Shown here: piece by piece, positions 15,241-24,141 of the stretch
Numbering within the stretch: position 1 is the stretch's first letter
Layout: every line of letters begins with the position of its first letter
From: Lentilactobacillus rapi DSM 19907 = JCM 15042
GTDB taxonomy: Bacteria > Bacillota > Bacilli > Lactobacillales > Lactobacillaceae
Length of the DNA stretch: 64,000 nt
Assembly: GCF_001436255.1 (NCBI RefSeq)
Contig: NZ_AZEI01000003.1
Span: 1 to 64,000, forward strand
Direction of reading: 5' to 3'
The notes under the pieces: model-generated
What the model was told of the DNA's origin: nothing
Seen by the model: only the letters and a program-made list of their open reading frames with translations
Databases searched by the model: none
Made by a program: the position numbers and the translations under genes

Positions 15241-16041
15241 CTATTGTTGAGTCACTTTCTCCATAAGAATATTATTTATTTGGACCTCATTAGTTTCATT
15301 GAGATTATCTGAACGCTTATTTTGCCCAAAAATATTTTTGGGTAGTGGCTGATTGTTCTGCGTAATCCGGGACTCCGCCTCTTGCTCAGATTGAACTTGC
15401 TCTGCTTTATTCGAACTTCCCAACTGTTTTTTTAACGATGCTTCTATTTTTGAGTTGATGTCACTCGAACTTGCACTTGAGTCAAGTTTATTGAGATCAT
15501 ATTTGATAATCACAGCATTCAACTTATTCCCATAAGCCATATCCGTCGCATATGTTGAGGAAAGCGCCATGGCAGCATCTGTAGACGAAAGCGCATTGTT
15601 AGTCCAAGTTCCCGAATAATAGTCCGGATCCGTCAAAGTCCCGTGGCGGAGAACGTATGCATTATCCCGGATTGAAGCCAAAACACTCGGATATTTTTTG
15701 AATTGAGCGGCGGTCATATAATGTTTCCCCTTGGAATTATACTCTCCGGTACTCATCGTGACCGATTGACCATCATAGGTCCCTTTGATCCCAAAATAAT
15801 TATTAGCCTGCACTGAGAGCTCAGAACGGCCAAAATCACTTTCGACAATTGCTTGGGCCATCATCACTGAAGGATACAAGTGATTTTGTTTACTGACCTT
15901 CACAATCGGAGCCTTCATTTGTTGGATAAAGTCGGTTTCAACGCTTGCGTTGACTACTTGATTGTTAACAAAAGAAAAACCGATAATCGAGACCCCCAGG
16001 ATTATCGCTTTTCCAATCACTTTTTTAAGTCGTTTAAAAAT
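15241..16041 (-). CDS. Secreted GH73 endo-beta-N-acetylglucosaminidase
   Basis: A wall hydrolase of the glucosaminidase (GH73, LytG/FlgJ-like) family that cuts glycan strands between sugars. The catalytic region covers residues ~40-200: PSVMMAQAIVESDFG with the catalytic Glu, then NNYFGIKGTYDGQSVTM and YYSGTWTNN. The C-terminal ~70 residues are a polar Ser/Gln/Asn-rich tail with no known domain. Start choice is unusual: GGGAGG is followed after eight bases by an in-frame ATT at 16039-16041, giving IFKRLKKVIGKAIILGVSI, a clean signal peptide. The in-frame ATG at 16089 overlaps a TATAAT and is 38 bases before the ribosome site, and GTG at 16020 is too far after it. Its neighbour at 16120 shares the catalytic domain. 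Confidence 0.85.
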   Translation of the reverse strand: MFKRLKKVIGKAIILGVSIIGFSFVNNQVVNASVETDFIQQMKAPIVKVSKQNHLYPSVMMAQAIVESDFGRSELSVQANNYFGIKGTYDGQSVTMSTGEYNSKGKHYMTAAQFKKYPSVLASIRDNAYVLRHGTLTDPDYYSGTWTNNALSSTDAAMALSSTYATDMAYGNKLNAVIIKYDLNKLDSSASSSDINSKIEASLKKQLGSSNKAEQVQSEQEAESRITQNNQPLPKNIFGQNKRSDNLNETNEVQINNILMEKVTQQ

Positions 16042-16119
16042 TTGGAAAACCTCCCTAAATTCATATACCAGAATTTTATTATACATCACTTTCTGATATT
16101 TGCTACTTTAGGGTTTGAA

Positions 16120-17583
16120 TCATGATAAACATTTAGCAGAAACCCAATATTTGTTGTTGGAACCCGGCGCTGTGATGCGATACCAAGTTGAGTGATCCTG
16201 AATCTTATACCCAATTTTATCGACCGTCACCTTCGTGCCAATTTTCAGATTTGTTTGGGCAACTTTATAGTGCTTTTGCATATTCCCATTATCAACAGCC
16301 CGGTCATAGAGCAGATTGGAAGATGCACTCTTAGCCACTACTTTAGTTGCCTTGGCGTTGGCAATTGCAACTGAGGCAGGATACGACGTGACATCGCTGC
16401 CCTTAATCCAGCCTTTAGTTTTACCATCAGAAACTCGATACCAGAGAATTGGTCCCTTGCTGGAAGATTGAAGGGCAGTTTTATCGACTGAATAGCCTGC
16501 CTTTTTTGGCTTCAATGATTTGAGTTTGGTAACGGATTTAGCAAGTGTGGGTGTCCCAACCACGTGATTATAGAGTTTACCAGCGGACTTAACATTGGGG
16601 GTTAATCGACCAGATGTTGAACCATAATACGTCTGAGCAAAACTCAATGCTGGTGCGTAAACCCAAAACTTCTTAGCTTTGGTATTTTGATAGAATCTCA
16701 ATCGATACCATGAACTGGAAGTTCCCTGCTTGACGCCACGCATGTCAAGGTAAACATTCACCCGATTATTGACGCCTAATGACTGCCAGGTGTACTTCTT
16801 TTCGGAGTGACTGGCGCCCTTGATATGATTATACACATAATATTTCTTATATTTACTTGAGAGCGGCACTTGGTCAGCTCCAGATGAATGATAGTACTTA
16901 ACTGAGGCCAATGGTGCTTTCTGAGCAACTGGAGCCGTAGTGGCCGAACTGCTGGTTTCTGATGAACTTGATGTCGCAGTTGCAGAACTGGAACTGCTGG
17001 ATGATGAAGCTGTTTCGCCGAATACTTGATCCAAATTATAAGTCTGAATCAAGTTAATCAACGAGGCCCCATAATTCGGTGCCGTTGCGTATTTTCCGGT
17101 CAACGCATTTGCAGCCGCTACATAACTGGATGCATTCTCTTTCCAAGAGCCCGAATAGTAGCGGGGATTCCAGCTAGTCCCGTTTCTCAGAGTTGAACCG
17201 TTATCAGCAAAAGAAGCATAGGCACTTGGATACTTTTTAAAGTTGGCAGTGGTATTAACCATCTGTCCATTACTATTATACTCGGTCGTTGGCATTGAAA
17301 CCGATTGGCCATTGTAGGCACCCTTAATCCCAAAGAAATTATTTGCTTCTGTCGTTAATTGGCTTTGTCCCCACGCACTTTCCAGTGCAGCCTGAGCCAT
17401 CATCACAGAACCGTACAGATTGTATTTTGTTGACGCTTTTTTCACATCACTTTTATATTCATTTATGAAGCTGTTTGCGTTTGTAGACTGAGCATATGTA
17501 CTTTGGGCCGGAAACATTGAGCACAAGATCCCCATCCCAGCTACAACGATGGCAGCAAGTCCATGTTTAATTACCTTATTCAA
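16120..17583 (-). CDS. Secreted GH73 glucosaminidase with GW/SH3-like anchor modules
   Basis: A 487-residue wall hydrolase. Signal peptide at residues 1-32 (basic start, hydrophobic core, ending STYAQS), GH73 domain at ~40-195 with GSVMMAQAALESAWG (catalytic Glu) and NNFFGIKGAYNGQSVSMP, a serine-rich linker (~200-222), then three or more GW/SH3-like modules to the end, including WYRLRFYQNTKAKKFWVYAP, WYRVSDGKTKGWIKGSD and WYRITAPGSNNKYWVSAKC. The first module is closely like one in the amidase at 11737. TTG start (17581-17583) after AAGGGGTGG. A WalR-like tandem repeat lies about 90-110 bases upstream. It probably takes part in wall turnover or cell separation. Confidence 0.9.
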   Translation of the reverse strand: MNKVIKHGLAAIVVAGMGILCSMFPAQSTYAQSTNANSFINEYKSDVKKASTKYNLYGSVMMAQAALESAWGQSQLTTEANNFFGIKGAYNGQSVSMPTTEYNSNGQMVNTTANFKKYPSAYASFADNGSTLRNGTSWNPRYYSGSWKENASSYVAAANALTGKYATAPNYGASLINLIQTYNLDQVFGETASSSSSSSSATATSSSSETSSSATTAPVAQKAPLASVKYYHSSGADQVPLSSKYKKYYVYNHIKGASHSEKKYTWQSLGVNNRVNVYLDMRGVKQGTSSSWYRLRFYQNTKAKKFWVYAPALSFAQTYYGSTSGRLTPNVKSAGKLYNHVVGTPTLAKSVTKLKSLKPKKAGYSVDKTALQSSSKGPILWYRVSDGKTKGWIKGSDVTSYPASVAIANAKATKVVAKSASSNLLYDRAVDNGNMQKHYKVAQTNLKIGTKVTVDKIGYKIQDHSTWYRITAPGSNNKYWVSAKCLS

Positions 17584-17673
17584 TCATTCCACCCCTTCGT
17601 TAGAACTCACACCACTATCATATTAGAAATTCAGTTAAAAATGAAGTGGTTCACAACAAATTTAAACATTTAA

Positions 17674-17695
17674 TTCTTAATACTTTCTTAATACT
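17674..17695. promoter_or_regulatory. 11-bp tandem repeat, WalR-box-like
   Basis: TTCTTAATACT occurs twice head to tail with no gap. On the minus strand this gives TATTAA-N5-TATTAA, one base per half-site away from the WalR consensus TGTWAH-N5-TGTWAH. An 11-base period is typical of OmpR-type response regulators. The rest of 17584-17878 is A/T-rich with no gene visible. Confidence 0.5.
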
Positions 17696-17820
17696 TTTCA
17701 ACACACATAATACTATATTATCTTGAACTTGAACACAAAAAATTAGCCTGAAAAAATCTAAATTATTTTTAAAATCAAGTTAAACACTATAGCTGCAAGA
17801 AAGTTAGCGTCTTTAGCGTC

Positions 17821-17866
17821 AAAAAAGTTTCGAAACCTTTTGCAGATTTCGAAACTTTTTTAAACG
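17821..17866 (-). terminator. Terminator of glmS
   Basis: AAAAAAGTTTCGAAA at 17821-17835 is mirrored by TTTCGAAACTTTTTT at 17847-17861. The palindrome follows the glmS stop after 18 bases. Confidence 0.9.
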
Positions 17867-17878
17867 CATGAGTTAAAA

Positions 17879-19696
17879 CTATTCCACTGTCACACTCTTG
17901 GCCAAGTTTCTTGGTCGATCAACATCCAAACCTTTGTTAAGGCTTGTATAATAGGCAATCAATTGAGCTGGTACAACGCTCAGTAATGGCGTAATCATTT
18001 CATCAACGTCAGGGATAATAATTGTGTCCCCGTCTTGAGCCAATCCTTTGCGGACAATCGTGAAGGTTTGAGCCCCACGAGACATTGTTTCTTGAAGATT
18101 ACTTCGAGTCAGATTAGCAGTTCGTTTCTGGGTAATGATCCCAACAACTGGCGTCCCCTCTTCAATTAAAGCAATCGTTCCGTGTTTTAACTCTCCTGAA
18201 GCAAATCCTTCAGCCTGTACATATGAAATTTCCTTAAGCTTCAGGGCTGATTCCAATGAAACAGTCTGATCAATTCCACGACCGATATAAAATGCTTTGC
18301 TTGTTGGAACAAAGTACTTCTTGGCAAGGTCTTCGATCATATCTTTTTCATCGATGATAGCCTGCATCCCTGTAGCAACCAAGCCAAGCTGCTGGCGAAT
18401 ATCAAATTCTTCGGCAATGACTTGTTGCTTTGCTTCGCCCAGTGCCTTGGCTAAAATGGCTTCGACACCAATTTGGGCAGTGTAAGCTTTCGTTGAAGCC
18501 ACGGAAATTTCTGGACCGGCATGCAACAACAATGTATAAGTTGCTTCTCGGAACAAGGTTGAGTTCTCAACGTTTGTAATCGTCAAGCTCTTATAGTCGT
18601 GAGCATTGACGTTAACCAAGACTTCACGACTATCGGCAGTTTCACCACTTTGTGATAGGAAAATAAAGAATGGGTTGTCCGAGAGAAGCGGGTTGTCATA
18701 TGCAAATTCAGATGCAACATGGACTTCGGTTGGCACGTGGGTTAATTTTTCAAACAATTTTTTCCCAACCAAACCGGCATGATAACTTGTACCGGCACCG
18801 ACAATATAAATCCGATCCGCCTGCTTCATCGTATTGATTAGATCCTGATCAATATTTGGTCGGCCAGATTCTTGAGTATAAAGCGAAGCCAAATTACGCA
18901 TCACGTTTGGCTGTTCGTCAATTTCCTTTAACATGTAATATGGGTACGTACCTTTGTCAGTTTCCTGAGCGTCCATTGAAACGTGGAAGCTATCCCGTTC
19001 AACGTGATTGCCTTCAGCATCCTCAATCACAACTGAATCAGGCTTGATGGTCACAACTTCGCCATCATGGAGTTCCAAGAAATCATGGGTCACGTTGAGC
19101 ATGGCCAACGCATCAGAGCAAACAACGTTGCAGCCGTCACCCAAGCCAATCAGTAATGGGCTCTTGTTCTTAGCAACGTACAAAGTTTCAGGATCGGTGC
19201 TATCCATTAACAGGAATGCATAGGATGAACCCTCAAGCAGGCTTAACGTCTTCAAGAAAGCTTGTTTGGTCGATAATCCCTCAGTTTGAACGAAGCGATC
19301 GATCAACTGAACAACGACTTCAGTATCCGTTTGAGACTCAAAAGTCACACTGCTTAGATACTTTGCTTTCAATTCCTTGTAGTTTTCGATAACCCCGTTA
19401 TGAACCAAGTAGAAACGGTGGTCTTCAGAATATTGTGGATGCGCATTTGCAACGCTCACAACCCCATGAGTCGCCCAACGGGTGTGGCCAATTCCGACTG
19501 ACCCATGAACTTCAGGGGTAACAGCAGCCTCAAGATTAGAAATCCGTCCCTTGCGTTTAACCAGGTAATCATTGCCATTTAAATCATTGACATAGATTCC
19601 GGCAGAATCATAACCACGATACTCAAGTTTTTCAAGGCCTTCCAATAAAATTGAAACAGCATTGTCGTTTCCAGTAACTCCAACAATTCCACACAT
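17879..19696 (-). CDS. glmS: Glutamine-fructose-6-phosphate aminotransferase
   Basis: Makes glucosamine-6-phosphate from fructose-6-phosphate and glutamine, the first step to UDP-GlcNAc. The 605-residue length is normal. The N-terminal glutaminase domain starts MCGIVGVTG, so the nucleophile Cys is residue 2 after Met removal. Two SIS sugar-isomerase domains follow, with FLSQSGETADSREVL (~350), STKAYTAQ (~405) and the C-terminal end RPRNLAKSVTVE. It lies just downstream of glmM on the same strand but has its own promoter and terminators on both sides. I looked for the glmS ribozyme in the 200-base gap upstream and saw no sign of it. Confidence 0.98.
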   Translation of the reverse strand: MCGIVGVTGNDNAVSILLEGLEKLEYRGYDSAGIYVNDLNGNDYLVKRKGRISNLEAAVTPEVHGSVGIGHTRWATHGVVSVANAHPQYSEDHRFYLVHNGVIENYKELKAKYLSSVTFESQTDTEVVVQLIDRFVQTEGLSTKQAFLKTLSLLEGSSYAFLLMDSTDPETLYVAKNKSPLLIGLGDGCNVVCSDALAMLNVTHDFLELHDGEVVTIKPDSVVIEDAEGNHVERDSFHVSMDAQETDKGTYPYYMLKEIDEQPNVMRNLASLYTQESGRPNIDQDLINTMKQADRIYIVGAGTSYHAGLVGKKLFEKLTHVPTEVHVASEFAYDNPLLSDNPFFIFLSQSGETADSREVLVNVNAHDYKSLTITNVENSTLFREATYTLLLHAGPEISVASTKAYTAQIGVEAILAKALGEAKQQVIAEEFDIRQQLGLVATGMQAIIDEKDMIEDLAKKYFVPTSKAFYIGRGIDQTVSLESALKLKEISYVQAEGFASGELKHGTIALIEEGTPVVGIITQKRTANLTRSNLQETMSRGAQTFTIVRKGLAQDGDTIIIPDVDEMITPLLSVVPAQLIAYYTSLNKGLDVDRPRNLAKSVTVE

Positions 19697-19768
19697 AATG
19701 TATTCTCCTCAGCATTTATAAATTGGTATATACAAAAATATCATTTAAATTAATTTGTTAACACGTAT

Positions 19769-19797
19769 AATCTACACAAGTTGGACAAAAAAGTCAA
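19769..19797 (-). promoter_or_regulatory. glmS promoter
   Basis: Minus-strand -35 TTGACT (19792-19797), 17-base spacer, -10 TAGATT (19769-19774), about 70 bases before the glmS start. Confidence 0.55.
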
Positions 19798-19874
19798 TAA
19801 AATAGATGAAGTGGTATAGGAAATTAAAATTTACAGAGAGCCGGTGAGCATTTCTTTAAGTAAATCCTTATAAA

Positions 19875-19910
19875 TGAAAAAGCCAGTTGAAAGTTCAGCT
19901 GGCTTTTTCA
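19875..19910 (-). terminator. Terminator of glmM
   Basis: TGAAAAAGCCAG is mirrored by CTGGCTTTTTCA across 12 bases. It ends the cdaA-cdaR-glmM unit before glmS. Confidence 0.88.
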
Positions 19911-19915
19911 TCAAA

Positions 19916-21265
19916 TTATTCAATTCCAATTTCTTTTTGGACGACGTCAGCAATCCGTTTGGTATAGTCTTCAACTAAATCCTGAGTTGGCGCTTCTGTC
20001 ATCACTCGCAATAATGGTTCGGTTCCGCTTGGTCGAACTAACACGCGACCATCACCGTGCATCTCTTCTTCAACTTGTTTGATAACTTCTTGAATCTTGG
20101 GGTTATCCATCCCTGTCTTCTTTTGATTCGTTTTAACGTTAATGAGTTTTTGTGGGTATTTCTTAACTTCACCAGCCAACTCGGATAATTTCTTGCCAGT
20201 CGCTTTCATGACGGACAATAATTGGAGGCTTGTCAACATGCCATCCCCGGTTGTATTGAAATCAAGAAAGACAATGTGACCAGACTGTTCGCCACCAAGG
20301 TTATAACCGTCTTCATTCATTTTTTCGACAACGTACCGGTCACCAACTTGGGTTTTCACGCTGGTCATCCCGGCACGCTCCATGGCTTTATACATACCCA
20401 TATTACTCATCACTGTTGTCACAATGGTATTCTTCTTCAGGCGACCACGTTCTGCCATGTATTTACCACAAATGTACATAATGGCATCCCCGTCAACCAA
20501 CTTGCCGTTTTCGTCAACAGCAATACAACGGTCGCCATCACCATCAAAAGCAATTCCAGCTTGAACGCCCTGATCAAGAACAAACTTCTGGAGTTGCTCA
20601 GGATGAGTGGAGCCCACATGATCGTTGATGTTTAAACCATCCGGGTTAGTTGCCAATGTTTCAAATTCAATTCCCAAATCGGCATAAAGTGTCGTGACTA
20701 ATTTGCTGGTTGAGCCATTCGCAGCATCAACGCAAACCTTGATTCCTGATAAATCTTCGGAAATTGTCTGCTCAAGAAAATGAATGTATTTTTGGCTGCC
20801 TTCGAGATAATCACCGGCGACACCAAGGCCTTGAGCTGCTGGCCGAGGCAAAATGTCTTCAGAACGTTCGAGGATGGATTCAATCTCTTCTTCCATTTCA
20901 TCTGAAAGTTTGTAGCCATCCGCACCGAAAAACTTGATGCCATTATACTCGACGGGATTGTGCGATGCGGTAATCATCACCCCGGCATCGGCTTCCTGAT
21001 TTCTGACCAAATAAGCAACCCCGGGAGTGGTAACAATTCCGAGATTCAAGACCTCAATTCCGACTGAGAGTAAGCCGGCAATTAACGCCTCTTCCAACAT
21101 TTGCCCAGAAATCCGAGTATCTCTGGCAACCAGCACCTGTGGTTGTTTGCGCTCTGAATGATGCGTTAATACGTAACCGCCAGCTCGGCCACAACGAAAG
21201 GCAAGTTCTGGGGTAAGCTCTTTGTTCGCGATTCCACGGACACCATCAGTACCAAAATACTTCAT
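19916..21265 (-). CDS. glmM: Phosphoglucosamine mutase
   Basis: Converts glucosamine-6-phosphate to glucosamine-1-phosphate. The 449-residue protein has the four-domain hexosephosphate mutase fold: N-terminal [14 protein letters not shown], phosphoserine loop [14 protein letters not shown] (active Ser ~100), metal loop [13 protein letters not shown] (~240), sugar-binding GGEQSGH (~325) and phosphate-binding [12 protein letters not shown] (~410). It is the third gene after cdaA and cdaR, a conserved order in Firmicutes where GlmM can bind and restrain CdaA. ATG start. Confidence 0.98.
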   Translation of the reverse strand: MKYFGTDGVRGIANKELTPELAFRCGRAGGYVLTHHSERKQPQVLVARDTRISGQMLEEALIAGLLSVGIEVLNLGIVTTPGVAYLVRNQEADAGVMITASHNPVEYNGIKFFGADGYKLSDEMEEEIESILERSEDILPRPAAQGLGVAGDYLEGSQKYIHFLEQTISEDLSGIKVCVDAANGSTSKLVTTLYADLGIEFETLATNPDGLNINDHVGSTHPEQLQKFVLDQGVQAGIAFDGDGDRCIAVDENGKLVDGDAIMYICGKYMAERGRLKKNTIVTTVMSNMGMYKAMERAGMTSVKTQVGDRYVVEKMNEDGYNLGGEQSGHIVFLDFNTTGDGMLTSLQLLSVMKATGKKLSELAGEVKKYPQKLINVKTNQKKTGMDNPKIQEVIKQVEEEMHGDGRVLVRPSGTEPLLRVMTEAPTQDLVEDYTKRIADVVQKEIGIE

Positions 21266-21300
21266 TATAAATTTTCCTCATTTCAAATATAAAATAACAA

Positions 21301-22266
21301 CTAGTTGTTCCTAGTAATCTTCACATTAATATAATCTGGATCAAACCCTTTGACGTCGTTCAATTTACTGTCAAGTTCAATCTTTTTGGTCTTCGTATTC
21401 TTAACGTCACTTGTATCCACCTCAACCTCAACTGAGCTTAATTTTTTCAGTTGAGCTTTGGTTCCAAATACCCGAACCCGTTTAGTTGCAGATGTCAACG
21501 TAAAGCTTTCATTGTCGTCAGTAATGCCCTTGGCTTCCAACTTAACTGGTAATTCTTTACTGTTGCCAGGCGTGATTGGCAATGTGACATCAGCCGTGGC
21601 TGGAGTAATCACAACGTTCACCGTATTCTGATCAGCGTCCAAGGCCTCGATAATCGCTTGACTGTTGATTGATGATTTTGCGTTCTGTGGCACGTTCAAT
21701 TGGGCAACAACCGAATGAATCCGGTTGATCTGATCAGATGCCCCGGTGATCTTGACAGTCTTCACGTCTGCCGTGGCGTTACCAGCTTGATATCCAGAAG
21801 CCACATTCCCCTTGGAATATTTAACTTGGAGCGGATAACTCACGGTCTTTCGCGGTTGAATATTAACCTTTATTTTAGCCGGTTCAAACCGATATCTCAA
21901 ATCATTATTGAGTCCTTCTTGTTGAATCCGGACCGTATGACTACCCACGCCGAGCTTTGAAAGGTCTGCATAAACTTTAAAGTTTTGAGTATTAGCCGTT
22001 GTTGTAACCAAAGCAGATGGCCCACTCAAGTGAATTTTGACCTTTTCTGGATAACCCGTCACAAAATATTTATTACTATTCACGGTTAGCGATAATGGAA
22101 CCGAAAACGTTTTTGATTTATTAGAAGTTAACTGAGTGGAGTTGCTACTTTCACTGTCTTGCGTAGATGAGCCCATTTGAGTTCCACCAACATAAAGAAA
22201 CAGTAAGATAGCAAAAAATAAAGATAGAAGTCGGTAGGCCCAATTATTGAATAGAAACTTTTTCAC
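21301..22266 (-). CDS. cdaR: CdaA regulatory protein, YbbR domains
   Basis: A 321-residue extracytoplasmic protein that modulates the diadenylate cyclase CdaA. One N-terminal membrane helix (residues ~10-28, LLSLFFAILLFLYVGG) anchors about three YbbR repeats (about residues 55-310), each beta-rich with VxLSG/ITGA-like motifs (VKIHLSGPSALV, VKITGASDQI, VRVFGTKAQL). GTG start after GGGGGTCGG. It begins two bases after the cdaA stop, so the two are almost certainly cotranscribed and translationally coupled. Confidence 0.93.
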   Translation of the reverse strand: MKKFLFNNWAYRLLSLFFAILLFLYVGGTQMGSSTQDSESSNSTQLTSNKSKTFSVPLSLTVNSNKYFVTGYPEKVKIHLSGPSALVTTTANTQNFKVYADLSKLGVGSHTVRIQQEGLNNDLRYRFEPAKIKVNIQPRKTVSYPLQVKYSKGNVASGYQAGNATADVKTVKITGASDQINRIHSVVAQLNVPQNAKSSINSQAIIEALDADQNTVNVVITPATADVTLPITPGNSKELPVKLEAKGITDDNESFTLTSATKRVRVFGTKAQLKKLSSVEVEVDTSDVKNTKTKKIELDSKLNDVKGFDPDYINVKITRNN

Positions 22267-22268
22267 GG

Positions 22269-23111
22269 TTACCGACCCCCTTTAAAGTGATTTTCGATGA
22301 AAGTCGAAATGGTGTTAATGACTGTTCGATGAGTCGGTTGTGAATCATCGGTTAACAGTTGATCACGGAAATACTTTAGATAATCATCTTGAGTCATCCC
22401 CCGGAGCAACTCATTATTTTGAGTGATTGAAACCTCGCCGGTCTCTTCAGAAATCACCACCGTCATGGCATCAGTCAGTTCAGAAATTCCGACCGCAGCT
22501 CGATGTCTGGTTCCAAGTTCTTTGGGGATTAAATTACTCTGAGAAAGAGGCAAATAGGCGGCAGCAACGGCTACCCGATTATTCTTAATAATCACCGCGC
22601 CATCATGTAAGGGCGTATTCGGAATAAAAATGTTGATCAATAACTCACCACTTACATCAGCATCAATATCAATTCCAGTTTCGATATACTCTTCGAGACC
22701 AGTATTCATTTGAATCGTAATCAAGGCACCAATTCGGCGTTTGGACATATACTGAATGGCTTTATCCAACGATGAAATCATTTTCTTAGCTGCTTCATTT
22801 TCTTGACGTCCACGAACAAACAGGGAACCGCGGCCCAAATGTTCCAAACCTCTACGAATTTCAGGCTGGAAGATGACCACAATGGCAATGACTCCCCAGT
22901 TGATGACCTGATCCATGATCCACGAAACTGTCGCCAGACCGATCCAAACACTCACAATCTTAATCAGCAGAATGAAAACAATTCCTCGAAGGAGCTGAAC
23001 TGCTTTGGTCCCACGAACCATCAGAATTAAATTGTATATCAAAAACCAGACGACACAGATATCAATCAAATTTATAAAATTATGTAATGTAAAAATTCCA
23101 GACCAGTCCAT
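22269..23111 (-). CDS. cdaA: Diadenylate cyclase CdaA
   Basis: Makes cyclic di-AMP from two ATP, the second messenger for potassium and turgor control. The 280-residue protein has three N-terminal membrane helices (residues ~8-28, 35-55, 60-80) and the DAC domain with PLHDGAVII (DGA, ~165) and LGTRHRAAVG (RHR, ~197), the two catalytic motifs. The start is ATG at 23109-23111 after AAGGAGC; a longer frame would overlap the promoter's TATAAT. First gene of cdaA-cdaR-glmM. Confidence 0.96.
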   Translation of the reverse strand: MDWSGIFTLHNFINLIDICVVWFLIYNLILMVRGTKAVQLLRGIVFILLIKIVSVWIGLATVSWIMDQVINWGVIAIVVIFQPEIRRGLEHLGRGSLFVRGRQENEAAKKMISSLDKAIQYMSKRRIGALITIQMNTGLEEYIETGIDIDADVSGELLINIFIPNTPLHDGAVIIKNNRVAVAAAYLPLSQSNLIPKELGTRHRAAVGISELTDAMTVVISEETGEVSITQNNELLRGMTQDDYLKYFRDQLLTDDSQPTHRTVINTISTFIENHFKGGR

Positions 23112-23142
23112 TGCGCGCTCCTTAATTAATTTTGTCAGCAAC

Positions 23143-23151
23143 ATTATAGCA
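23143..23151 (-). promoter_or_regulatory. Extended -10 promoter of cdaA
   Basis: TGCTATAAT on the minus strand (hexamer at 23143-23148) is a consensus extended -10. It sets the transcript start near 23136 and supports the cdaA start at 23111. The -35 is weak. Confidence 0.6.
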
Positions 23152-23290
23152 TTCTAATTGCGTGAACATCTAATCATACCAAATTCCGGGGGATCTTTAA
23201 ATAAATTATAAAAAATAACCAGAATCCGATTTATTTATAGCATTTGGTTTGTAAAAATAGTTTAATATTAGTTGAGGGGAGGTTTGTCTG

Positions 23291-23971
23291 ATGAGTCAAT
23301 TAAATAAATGGATTGTCCGGGCATGTTTCATCGGCTGGATCACAATCCTCTACACTTATCTAAAAGAGCCTCCATTCAATTTTTTGGTTCTCAATACATT
23401 TTTAGCGTTCATTCCAATTGAGCTAAGCTTTCATATTGACAATAAAACACCCAAAAACGGGTTGCTATTCTGGGTGATTGTGCTGGTATGGTTACTATTT
23501 TACCCCAATACGCCCTATTTATTAACTGATCTATTTCACTTATCGTTATTAACACCCTATGGTCCAAATGGATTGCTGAGATTAAATGATGTCATGTGGC
23601 TGAAGTTTTCACTGCTTTTGATCTCCACCCTGTTTTCGACAGTCATTGGTATCTGGGGACTGGATCGAGTTTCCAAAGCAATTAGCTATCGATTAAAATT
23701 GAATCATTTATGGTTCAAACATGCCATCGTTGTTTTGTTGACAATTTTAACGTCGATTGGAATCTTCATTGGCCGCTTTTTGCGAATACACACAATCTAT
23801 TTATTCCTCACACCAGAGCTATTCATTCGACCGCTAATGAATATGTGGAGTCGGCCGGCAATCGTCTTTATTGGCTTACTCACAATTGTTCAGTTGGTCT
23901 TCTTCTACACACTGAAATTAATTGGAAGTTCGCACTTTATGAAAGATCAGCAAGCACCATCAGAAAAATAA
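23291..23971 (+). CDS. DUF1361 membrane protein
   Basis: A 226-residue integral membrane protein with about six or seven helices. It matches DUF1361, seen in the block WLLFYPNTPYLLTDLFHL (residues ~75-92), and earlier the NTFLAFIPIELSF helix. Function is unknown. ATG follows GAGGGGAGG. It is divergent from cdaA, single, and closed by a perfect terminator palindrome. Confidence 0.82.
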   Translation: MSQLNKWIVRACFIGWITILYTYLKEPPFNFLVLNTFLAFIPIELSFHIDNKTPKNGLLFWVIVLVWLLFYPNTPYLLTDLFHLSLLTPYGPNGLLRLNDVMWLKFSLLLISTLFSTVIGIWGLDRVSKAISYRLKLNHLWFKHAIVVLLTILTSIGIFIGRFLRIHTIYLFLTPELFIRPLMNMWSRPAIVFIGLLTIVQLVFFYTLKLIGSSHFMKDQQAPSEK

Positions 23972-23980
23972 ATATTTGGT

Positions 23981-24039
23981 CAAAACAAGCCTACTCGGGC
24001 ACATCCCAATTGAGATGAAAACCGAGTAGGCTTGTTTTG
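23981..24039. terminator. Perfect 18-bp terminator palindrome
   Basis: CAAAACAAGCCTACTCGG at 23981-23998 is exactly mirrored at 24022-24039. The 23-base loop is long, but T-rich ends on both strands support termination for the DUF1361 gene. The antiporter gene also converges on it, though its stop is about 100 bases away. Confidence 0.85.
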
Positions 24040-24141
24040 ATGATGTCCATTAATTCCATGGGTTAGAAGATCCTAGAGCATGGTTTGAATGGGCAAAATC
24101 ATTATCGTTCCTGATCATCTTGCAGCATTTTTCATGGACTG

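Noticed and set aside
19697-19915. Possible glmS ribozyme in the glmM-glmS gap
   Set aside because: No ribozyme core sequence or pseudoknot arms seen; the gap holds a promoter and a terminator.
20222-20635. 137-residue open frame on the plus strand inside glmM
   Set aside because: Antisense shadow of a certain gene, with no ribosome site and a composition that mirrors glmM codons.
23981-24039. Perfect 18-bp inverted repeat as a mobile element end
   Set aside because: Its position directly after a stop codon and the T-rich flanks fit a terminator; no target-site duplication or transposase is present.
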